Positions 36,301 through 48,300 of a DNA stretch of 64,000 nt are shown here, piece by piece (position 1 is the first letter of the stretch; each line of letters opens with the position of its first letter). Both the position numbers and the translations under genes were made by a program. Below the pieces are notes generated by a model. That model saw only the letters and a program-made list of their open reading frames with translations, ran no database searches and had not been told where the DNA came from. This DNA is from Incurvaria masculella (Eukaryota; Arthropoda; Insecta; Lepidoptera; Incurvariidae), in the NCBI GenBank assembly GCA_946894095.1, contig OX335642.1, positions 9,311,021 to 9,375,020 on the forward strand. The letters are read 5' to 3'.

Positions 36301-39300
36301 GGCAGCAGCGAAGGTGAGAGAGTTCGCTTACGAATTCGCCTACTACCGATTTTCTCGAGTTCCAACGACACATAAGAACTTCACAGGACGCTATTCAGTG
36401 CAACAAACATTCGATGTTGCGCGTCTCGAATTCTTAAGCGAACTAACTACTGTTAGACGTTTCCCGCTAACTTCCATGCTTGATGTTTGCATCTGACATA
36501 AGACAATCACGGTCTATTTGAAAAATATTTTTAAATAAAAAAAGGACTGCCTTCAAAAAAACCGGAACTAAAAAGCAAAAAATAATTGGTTACTTTTAAT
36601 TAATGTACGACAAGCTATTTTAATACTAACTAATTATTTACAATTTCTTAATTTTTAATCATCTTTTGAAGTCGGTGCCTTGGGTAGAGTTCGCTCCGCA
36701 CGCTGCTGACCGAATAGACACTATTTCAGCCGAACGCACCAGAAGGTTACGAGAGCGTAAACAACCTGAGTCAGAAATCATTGGCCCACAGAGCATTTTA
36801 AGCGACCGCTCGTCTAACTGGAGATGCCCTTATCGTTGGTTTACGTGCAAGCTGATATCGATACAGCGCAGCGTACTGAAATTGGGTTTCAACGATTTTT
36901 AGTACTTTCGGCTTTATAAGGGCGCGCACTGGTATAGGGGTACGTTAATTCGCTGCTATGTGGATTGGTTCTTCCTACGACATCGTTGTCTGAACGAGAC
37001 GATTTCTGCAGAAATTGGTGAGATATGTACTAACCGCATACTCGTTTTGACACGAGAGCAAACACCTCAAAGTCGCTACCTATGGTTTTCTGTTCTTTTT
37101 TATATTTGTAATTTTTTTGTTTTGTGTTATGTAGGTATTTAGGTAGAATAAAAGTATAAGCTACACCTACCTAAATATTTACCATATAAGTGGTCGTTGT
37201 TTTTATATTGGTTTCTTTGTTTATTTTGTAGGGTTTTCTTGTAAATATTTTGTTTTTACTGTGTTAGGTATTTAGTTTAAGTATAAGGCATATTTACATT
37301 ACAAAGTACTTGCCTAAATACCTACTTACATACGGTTTTCCGACCTGTTTGTTTATTAAATTTATGTTTTTGTGTAAGTAGGAAATGTAAGTAGCTACCA
37401 ACTTATATTTCTTTCTTAGCCATAGTTGATATTAATCTAACTACTTACAGCCCTTACAGATCGTCTACCCAAGGCACCGACTTCAAAAGATGATTAAAAA
37501 CTACGAAATTGTAAATAATTAGTTAGTATTAAAATAGCTTGTCGTACATTAATTAAAAGTAACCAATTATTTTTTGCTTTTTAGTTCCGGTTTTTTTTAA
37601 GGCGGTCCTTTTTTTATTTAAAAATATTTAATTTTTTGCTTTTTAGTGGTGGCGTAACTTTTTGACTCAATGTGGGCGAGCCATTCTGCTCAACTTCACA
37701 TACAAAGTGGAAAGAAGATCATGCGCACCTCACTATATCCCATGCGAACTCTCTAAACTGTTACTAAACCCTACAATGAACTAGCATTAGCAGAAATGAA
37801 ACCATTAAGAAATCTAATTTCTGACAAAAGGTAGACCGGTACCTATCTGGATTCATGAGTTCACGGTTCATGAGATAGAGTGCTGTGACAGACGGACGGG
37901 CGGACGGACAGCGGAAGCTTAGTAATAGGGTTCCGTTGGTACCCTTTGGGTACGAAACCCTTACAAGGCAAAACAACGAATGACCGGAACCGCTGAGCTT
38001 CTGAATTTCTCATCCTTCCATCGTTCCGGAGAGTCTGTTTCTTGCGTAAGTGTTGTATGAAAATGTGTACATATCGGCTTCGTTTATCCCCTTAACAGTT
38101 GCATTTTGTAAAATCCGTTGGCGAGGCTTTTCGACGTAAAAAGAAGCTTCTAGGATAATTGGTTTCGGAGATCTCAACATGAGTGGTTTTTGCCTAAATG
38201 TATTAATTTTGACCTGTTTTACCCCCCTAATAGTAGAATTTCCAAAAATATTTTCTTCGTAAGCATTCCCATCTAAAACAAAACATACTCTGACGTTTCT
38301 GGGTTCAGCGGCTCTAGAGATAGAAATGTGTACAATTTGCCCTCTTTGACCCCCCTTGAATACCCCCAACAGTTGAATAAAAAAAAAACCTCTCACACTG
38401 AGCAATCTCACCCTAAAAGAAAGCTTTTTTTTATGTAAAGCGCGGCATATGGCGTAAAGCTACTGTAACTAAAAAATCACATTTCTGGGTTTGCGGGCTT
38501 AAGAAATTCGATGTTTGTTATAGGTAAGTACCAAACTACTGAACCGATGTTGATAAAAAAAAATGGGACCAACTAGAAAGTATACCCTTTCAAACAAAAA
38601 ACCTTTCGGTCCAGGGGTCTTCGAGTAATCGGTGAACATACATAAAAAAAAAGTTTCCGACGAATTGAGAACCTCCTCCTTTTTTGAAGTCGGTTAATAT
38701 TATTTATGCATGTCAATGTTTCTTTGTTTGGTTTAATTACCAATAAGTAAGCTGAAAACACTATCTAACATTACAAATATTACAAACAACTGTGAGTTTT
38801 CAGAAAGAATCAAAGTTTGGGGAAATTATACAATTTTCCTGTAATCAAAAAATCTATAAAATTACCTCCACTTATTCTAAATAGGTCATGTCTTTCAGTT
38901 TCGTCCAACCTTTAATTTGATGTCATTAAAATGGTACAATTTATTTTCATTGTCTTCAATTAACTAACATTCATATATCACTTCACTATCACTATATCAT
39001 CACTATCATCACTACATAATATAAAACAAAGTCGCTTTCTCTGTCCCTATATCCCTATGTATGCTTAAATCTTTAAAACTACGCAACGGATTTTGATGCG
39101 TTTTTTTTAAATAGATAGAGTGATTGAAGAGGAAGGTTTATACGTATAATAACATCCATTAAATAGTAGAGAAATAGTGTTATTTTTGAGGTTTTCAATG
39201 TGATGTCGTAAAAAATTACATTTTTTCAGCTTGCATTGCAAACGCAGGTTGAACCCTACGAGATTTATCAAAATAATTTACTAAGTATTGTACACATTGA

Positions 39301-42300
39301 AAAGGTCTACAGAAAACTCCGCGATGGTATATGTCTATCTCTTATGGATATCCCACAATCAAAAATTTTTGTCATTTACTTTTTACGACAAATAATGGCT
39401 AATTTTCGAAACGATTTTAACCAATACAGCATTAATCCTTATTCAATTAAATACCTTAAATACATTGTTTATTTAATATAGATCTATATGGCCTTTACTG
39501 CAATGAATATTTTCGAAGATATTACAGATTTAAAAATTGCGGAACGTAGCGTTTGCGGCGGTACCGGCCGGCCGGGGCGTGCCTATAAATAGTGCGTCGG
39601 AGGCCGCGGCTCTCCCTATAGCACTTTGAATTTATTATTTCTCTAATATCTAATAATCTAATAATCATCTAATAAAAATATCTAAGTTTTTTTATTTCAA
39701 ATATTTCAATGTAGGAACTCTACGTAAAAAGGGTTTATTTATGTATCATTGTGTCAAAATAATATTTTTTTAAATGATATTTTGCCCGTGCATAGGTCCT
39801 GGCGCAAGCCATATGCCGCGCTTAACATAAAAAACTATGTCCAGTCACATAAATAATACAGATTTTTAAAAATTCATATATTTGTTATTTCGTTTCAAGG
39901 ATTTCTTTGTCAAAAGCTATGAATCAAGCCCACAAGTGAGTTAGGTCAGGATGTCTGACCATTCACTTAGCGTGATCGTCATGGAATTTAGTGTTATTGT
40001 CTGAATGTTTGAAATGCTCTGTTCTTATGACTGATTGCAAGGTTGCATCTTATTAAAAATCGATTGTGCTGGTCTATTGGCCGAGTATTGATTTATTGAA
40101 TACTTTTAACCAAGATTGAAATGTACATACATTTCAAAATTGTCTATTCATTGTCTACTCATAACTACTCATATATTGTGTACTCATAAAGGGAAGGTGC
40201 TGGCATGGCACCTAATTCCTTCGGGAATGTGGTGTATTGGGCTAATATCATAACGGTGGTTGTGTAGCCATCAAAGTCAGGTTGCATAAAAAAAAATCTG
40301 TTGGACTGCAGGTCAAACCATGGTTTGGAACCTGTTAGAAGTGGCCGCGGATGTGGGGGCAAGGGGAGCCAAATAAAAAATAGGGCAGGGGGCCGCGCCC
40401 TTTAAAGAAGGGGGTGACCAAAGAAGTTTGCCCCCCCCCCCCCCCCCATCATGGAGTATTTTCGCTGTCGCTGACCCATTTCCTTGCTAGGCGGTAGGAT
40501 TAGACCTGCCCGTGTTGGTACCATCGCATAAAGATGGGCGAAACAACAATGAAAAATTGTCCTGGATTTCCAGCACCTAATTCCTTCGGAAAATGCAGTA
40601 TGTTGGGCTCATGACAGTAGGTGTGGTATTAGTCAGTGAGGACGTAAGGACAGGAGTGGCAACGGTAACTCCTTTGTACGGGGGCGGGGCGTAGCCACTT
40701 TTACCTACAAACATTGTAGCGAGACAGTTCACTTACGAATTCGCTAAACTACTGGTGTTCTCGAGTTCCAACGACACGTAACAACTTCTCAGGACTTCGT
40801 ACAGCTTGTGGTGTAGGGGCTAGAGGACTTGCCTTTCATGTAAGAGGTCTAGGATCATCAAATCCTTGCCCCAGTCATGTACCACTTTCTTGAGTTGGAT
40901 AAGTGCATTTCGTTACGAATTCGAGCTGTTCCATGGTTCGGAGCCCATGTACAACTAGGTCGCTGTCCCCTACTAGGTGGTAGGGTTAAGCCTGCCCCTG
41001 TTGGTATCACCGCATTGGATGAAACTACGGTTGAAGCGACAATGAATAATTTACCGTGTTTTTCATCCAGTTCCATTGTCCTTCAGGAATGTGGTTCCAT
41101 AATGAAAAGGATGCTGCGCGTCCCCAATTCGTAAGCGAACTAACTATCCTCAGTGCATTTACACTAACACGGCACGCATGTACAAATGAGTTTCTATTGC
41201 CATTCCCGTTCTTACTCATATTTTTAAACTATTTTAAAAAATACTACGTATTTTTTTGTTTTTTATTTGTTTTATATATTTGCATGTTTGTATTTGTATA
41301 TTTTAATTTTTAAAATTGTTTAAAATTTAATTGTTGTTTGAATGTCCTCATACCAAACGGTGTTAACGAACTATTTATACTAATGACTGGAATTTTATTT
41401 ATTTTGATATTTTAACGCCATTGAATTCAATCAATTTGTATTGTTTTTATTATGATTGATTCTGAATTGTTTATTTTGATATTTTATTTAACACTGTGGA
41501 ATTCTATTTATATTCGTGAAATATCGATTTAATTTTTTGTAATGTGTACCATGATTGTGTACGAAAAAAGAAAAAAATGCAAATGAAAAATGAAATATAT
41601 AGATAATAAATAAATACTCGCTTATTTGTTTTCGTCATTCCTCCCTCAGAGCGTGCAGCTGAAGAGCCTGTGGCAGGATCAAGACACCGCCGTCATCTTC
41701 TTCCGCCGCTGGGGCTGCCTGCTCTGCCGGCTGTGGGCGAAGGAGGTTTGGTTTTTTTGGTGGTTCAAACTGATTGGATGAGTGATGAAAGAATTTGCGA
41801 AGAGGGAAAGGCGATTTTGACAAATTTGGTAAACTTGACTGGTCGGAAATGTAGGATTTTATTACTTCTCGTAGAATCATGAACAAGTGTGAAAATAAAG
41901 ACTGACCAGAAATATCCCCCACCATGTTGAGTTTACAAGATAATGAGGTGATCGAGTTCTATGTCTAATGGTCTAATGGCTTGTGCCTGTTTCCTCATTT
42001 AAATTAACAAATATTTTTCTGAAAATTTGCACATTAAATAAATCAACTGAGAGCTATGTCCGTATGATTTGATTTTTTTATTTCTCTTGTATCAACATGT
42101 TTAAGGGCGTATATCATGGATATAAGTTAAGTTATCAAACAAATACCAAAACTTACAGACATATTTGTCACTTGGTTTATTTAATGTGCAAAATTTCTGT
42201 TTTTTTTTTACTATATTTCAGTCAGGAAACTGGATTACCTCATTATCCTCTTAAATGAAATGAACAATTTTCTTATAGTGAAAACAGTAATCATAGCCTG

Positions 42301-45300
42301 TACATATAAATAACAGATAATTAGACAAGAGTGCAGCCGATAAGAATTGGCTGTTGCACGTGGTTTACTTGCTAACTTAACATTTGACTTTATGGAAGAA
42401 CTGTGTGGTGGATTTCATTAAGTTCAACGTTGTACTCAAAATTGTAGAGCATGTATGAAACAATGTATGTCTGAAGCAAAAGAAGTATGCTGTTATTGTA
42501 CTGTATGATGAGGTAGACGGTATGTATTAAGGCCGATTTATCAATTACCATACTGATATCGATTGTATGAATAATAAAAAAAAGATAAAAAACTGTTGCT
42601 ATTCGAGTTACATATTAAATTAACATGTGTGACGTAACATAATGTGTAACAACACAAAATCTATAAACCAGTAAAATTTATTCGTGGGTTCTTCTTTGCC
42701 GAGTTAATTGAATCCGTAGATCTATCAGCTTATGACATAACTTAGTGTAGTTTGACTACTAAACGTTTTGATAAATGAAATAAAATAAAATAAGCCAGTT
42801 CACATTATCACCACTAGAGCACGAGTTGCTTTTTTTTGTTGCCATGCAAGATTCAAAGGTGGCACTGGTCAGACTATATTGTGAGGATTATGCTGTGACA
42901 GTTTGTAGGTTCTACTTTGGCAAATAGTCTAGACTTGTTATGTATTGTAACCTACGCAAGACTTTTCATGTAGAAGTTGGCATACATCAATGAGAACGTA
43001 ATCACCGTTATAGGATTATGTCTCCGGGAAGGTTGCCAAATCAATGCCAACACATAGATAAGTGTGACATCAAATTGAATACCCAATTTAATTAATCCAG
43101 GGTTATTAGTCCAACTTTGGACACTAACCCGAGCTGAGCTTCTAAACTTCCTAAATGCACATAATTACCTGTCGGGCTAGTCTGAACATTTAAAAAAAAA
43201 TTCATCACACTATTATTTTATTTGGAGATTCACCCGAGCGAGACTTGAAGTGTAGCAGGATGTCTGGACTGGACGAATGGCGACGTTTGTGGTTAGCGGT
43301 TTGCTGTGCCGGCCGAATGCCGAGACTTTTGGTGTAGCGGGTTGTCAGGCCCGGCCGAATACTGAGAATTGTAGTGTAACGGGTTGTCTGTATCGGTAGA
43401 TTGGCGAGATTGCGCCGACACTGAAGAAACACAACGTGAGGCTTGTGGGAGTGAGTGTTGAGGAACTCGGCGCTAAAGAATTTGTAGACGGGAAGTTCTT
43501 TGATGGTGGTGAGTATCAATTTGTAATTTTTATTTAACAATGCAATATATTGTGAAAAATGGCGCCTAACCTTTTGTAGAACATTCAGCGTACATTTTTA
43601 ATTACTTATGCGCTGTGTGGGTTCTGGCACGTAAAAATAATACAATTCGCCCTCCGGATTTCTTCCCGTGCATGTCGTAAGAGCCGACTAAAGGATTGCT
43701 CTTTCGTGGTTGGTATTCCACGTTATACTATAGGCTTCCTTAAATACTAAGTGCCCAGGTTGGAACATCGCATTAAATGAACGAACGAAATTGTGCCGAG
43801 GGGAGCGTACCAAAATTAGTCCTAATCTAAACAAATAACATTTTTTTATTGTATGAAGTACAAATGAAAGAATTAGGTGAGATCTTAAAGTTCTCTTTAA
43901 AACTTAACGTAAAACAAGCTACACAAGGATCGCAGTGAACGTGTAATTCTGGGAATTCCGAGTCACCAACCGGGAGTGTTTTCAGAAGAGGAATTTTGAC
44001 ATTACTTTGTTAATCTGGTCGATATAACGATATATGCATCAAAACAAGTAGAATCAATTGCAATAAAAAATATAATTCGTTAACACAGTCCTAATTGTAT
44101 TAAACGTCAAATTGACAGATGATACAGCTGTACTTTGCTAGTCAAAGAACATTAGGTACTGATAGCTGTGACACTTTGCCAGTCAAAGGGTTATGCTATC
44201 CGTTAACGCACCATGATACGTAGGTTGGAAGTTATTAGATGATACGTAGGATTCAGTGAGGATTCAGGACTGTGTCTTCCGTACGTAAACTAATTAGCGC
44301 AAGAATTGGCCTCCTATTGGCTGCAGACAAATTTCCATTTGACCCAACCGAAACCTCAAGCCTTGTTGGACAGACACTGAACATATGGAATGCTGCTTGC
44401 AGAGCACTACTACGTGGAGAGTCGCGCCACTTACAAGGCGCTCGGATTCAAGCGCTTCAGCATCCTGTCGGTGCTGGCCGCCCTCACGTGGAAGGAGTCT
44501 CGCCACGCCATCTCCAAGGCGAAGAGTATGGGTGAGTCAGTCAGTCTTATAAATCACAGGGTGAGAAATGTGCAGATTGGCAAAAATCACACCTACTGTC
44601 ATAATAGTAGCCCTACCCACTACATGTTTTAATGTGTAGTGACCATAGCGATGTCCAGCTACTCTATTTAGACACAGGCGAATTGTCCTCATATAAAGAT
44701 AGAGACCACAAAAACAAAAAACAGGGATAAGACACGTAGCTGACGTATTGCTTGCAGCGGAACTATGATGGTTGTACTATGGTCAGAAGGAGAGCATATA
44801 CCAGATCCTAAGGTAAAGAATCTGAAAACCATCATGTGTTTAATACCAAAAGATACACAGCGATTTTATCAACGTCACACGGCACCCTCAAGGCAGTATC
44901 GATATTTTTGAAGACATTCATTGGTTTTCAGGATAGCTTGATTTTGAGATGGAAGAAAAAGATGCTACCGAAGCAATTCAAATTTAGTTTTCAAATTTAA
45001 TTCAAATTTAGTTTTCAAATTTAATTTAAATTTAGTTTTCAAATTTAATTTACATTTAGTGTAAACGAAACATCAAAATGTTGTTTCGTTTCTATTTGTT
45101 TAAAGACGAAATTGGTTAATTTAATTAAAGAAGTGTAGTTTCAAAATGGGTACCCTATTTTTATTTATTATTAAAAATATATATTTGTTAATTTCAAATT
45201 AATATTAATTTGAGTTTCAGCGACATCTACATTTTAAGCATTGTAATCAGATTTTGAAAATAATCTGAAAAGTATTGGATAGCTCAGTTGGTTTAGAGCA

Positions 45301-48300
45301 GTGGACATGTAATCCAAAGGTTGCAGGTTCAAGTCCTGCTTTCGACGAATGTCACGACCAATACTTTTTCAGATTATTTTCAAAATCTGATTACAATGCT
45401 TAAAATGTAGATGTCGCTGAAACTCAAATTAATGAGATAACGGTAATGTCGTATCCATTAAATACATAAAATTTTCAAATTAATAATTTTGAAAAACTGC
45501 TACTGTGATAATGTATTACTTCATAAATAATAATAAAGATCCAAACATACAAATTTATTTTGCAAAATGGAACCAACTTATTTATATATTTATACGCATG
45601 ACAAATACATTTCACATAACAGTAAACCAGGGCGTAGTAGAAATGTAGCATACTTTACAGAAATAATAGATTAAAATATAGAAAAGAGGATAAAATAAAC
45701 ATTTAATTCACTATGGATGAGTTAACTTTCAAATAGCCTTCCAAAGATGTCGTGCTCGTAGCCTAGTGGCGCGGGGACTGGCCTAGCGTACCAGAGGCCT
45801 GGGTTCAATACCGACATGCACCACTGTCTTTCTCTTTCCGAGTGCATTTCGTTACGAATGCGAGCTGCTCCATGGTTCGGAATCCATGTAAAACTGTAGG
45901 TCCCCTTCCCCTACTAGGTGGTAGGGTTTAAGCCCGCCCGGGTTGGTACCATCGCATTGGATGAAAAGATGGTCGAAGCGGCAATTAAAAATTGTCCGTG
46001 TTTTCCATGCAGTTCAATGTAGCCGTGCTCATAAAAGGGAAGGTCCTGGCATGGCACCGCATTCCTTCGTGAATGTGGTGTATTGGGCTAATATCATAAC
46101 GGTAGTTGTGTGGTATTAGCCATCCATGTCAGATCGCATAAAAAAAAACGTCTCAACTGATAAAAACAAGAAAAAAAAAACATTCTAGGCTTCATTATTC
46201 TAATAAAACGTCATTAAAGTCATTAAAAAACCTATACATGCTGCAAGTAAAACCTGCCATCTTATTTGTAGTATGTAACTAAATTTTTTTACAAAAAAAA
46301 TCTTAGTAAAATGCTCTTTTTCCAGAAACAACCTTCATGTGGTTTGTGTGCAATTGATGTATTTATTCGTTGGGTTTCAGGGCTCGAAGGCAACTTGAAG
46401 GGCGACGGGCTGCAGAACGGCGGCGCTCTGTTCGTGAAGAGGGGCGGCGAGGTGCTGAGACACTTCGTGCAGGTCGGCCCGGCCGAGCATCTGCCCAACG
46501 AGGAGATTCTCAAGGTAAACTATCTACAGTGTCGACGGGCTGCAGAACGGCGGCGCTCTGTTCGTGAAGAGGGGCGGCGAGGTGCTGAGACACTTCGTGC
46601 AGGTCGGCCCGGCCGAGCATCTGCCCAACGAGGAGATTCTCAAGGTAAACTATCTACAGTGTCGACGGGCTGCAGAACGGCGGCGCTCTGTTCGTGAAGA
46701 GGGGCGGCGAGGTGCTGAGACACTTCATGCAGGTCGGCCCGGTCGAGCATCTGCCCAACGAGGAGATTCTCAAGGTAAACCATCTACAGTGTCGACGGGC
46801 TGCAGAACGGCGGCGCTCTGTTCGTGAAGAGGGGCGGCGAGGTGCTGAGACACTTCGTGCAGGTCGGCCCGGCCGAGCATCTGCCCAACGAAGAGATTCT
46901 CAAGGTAAACTATCTACAGTGTCGACGGGCTGCAGAACGGCGGCGCTCTGTTCGTGAAGAGGGGCGGCGAGGTGCTGAGACACTTCGTGCAGGTCGGCCC
47001 GGTCGAGCATCTGCCCAACGAGGAGATTCTCAAGGTAAACTATCTACAGTGTCGACGGGCTGCAGAACGGCGGCCCTCTGTTCGTGAAGAGGGGCGGCGA
47101 GGTGCTGAGACACTTCGTGCAGGTCGGCCCGGCCGAGCATCTGCCCAACGAGGAGATTCTCAAGGTAAACTATCTACAGTGTCGACGGGCTGCAGAACGG
47201 CGGCGCTCTGTTCGTGAAGAGGGGCGGCGAGTTGCTGAGACACTTCGTGCAGGTCGGCCCGGCCGAGCATCTGCCCAACGAGGAGATTCTCAAGGTAAAC
47301 TATCTACAGTGTCGACGGGCTGCAGAACAGTGGTGCTCTGTACGTAGGGATAAGATTCAACTTCTTCATAACCATAGATAAAAAGAAAAGAGATATGCCA
47401 ACTAGCGCGCTTGCTATGCGACTCGCTGTCTCCAATTTTCAAAAACTTAAACGTGCATGCCAGATGTAAACATGGTCGCAGACGTATTGGCGGGAACTGA
47501 CTCGATGAACGCATTTTAGAGCCCTTTCGGCCGTGGTGGGAATGTTTTGACTGTATTGCATATGACACGCCGCCGGATTGTCATACAATTATATGGTCAA
47601 TTTGACCATACGGCGCAGATGCGATATCGAGCGCAAGCCACTTCCGCTTCCTCTCTCTTCAGTGCTCATATCAGTTCCTCATAACTGTTTTAACTGGTGC
47701 AGAACCGATCATGCCTTTGTCCCTCATCTAACTAAAAACCACGAGGCTTCATAATACCGCGGTAAACTGCAGGCAGGCTTGAGAGGTCATCCCCTGCCTC
47801 AGTAAGCGCCTCACGCATAAACTGTTGCAGCTGAAAAAGGACAGAATTACGTTCAATAGTGGGAATAATGACGGGACACTGCCCACTCAATAAGCACCTG
47901 TATAATTTGGGAGTAAAAGATAGCCCTCTATGTAGTGGATCTAGCCACACAATGGAACGGTAGACAACGGAAGCAGCGCTCATGTGCTAAATCTTCTTCT
48001 TGAGAGGCGTGTGGCTGGTTTAGCGCAGAAAAGATGATGAGAGATGCCCTCATCATCATCATCATGCATGATTGTTATTATCACAAAATAAATACAACTG
48101 ATGCCAAGTTCAAACCCACTCAACAGATATTTACACGCTATGCAGTTTATCACTACTTGATAGTGAGTTTTTTTTTTATTATAATACATTAGAAAGAGAA
48201 ATAATTCCATTTCTCTCTTCATCAAGTTCGATGTCAATATATGGGTTTGGATTTTTCTCTATTTCAAATTACCAGTATATGTGACCATACCGTATGTAAA

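Noticed and set aside
45276..45357. Functional tRNA-Thr(UGU) gene
   Set aside because: The acceptor stem does not pair, U33 is missing, and the sequence is the loop of an inverted-repeat element.
46404..47346. CRISPR-like or regulatory repeat array
   Set aside because: Units are contiguous copies of a coding exon with no unique spacers, in a eukaryotic intron-bearing gene.
46311..47347. A chain of overlapping 87-residue Arg-rich frames (RRAAERRRSVREEGRR...)
   Set aside because: They are out-of-frame readings of the 130-bp exon array. The true frame gives the PRXL2B-like sequence NGGALFVKRGGEVLRHFVQ.
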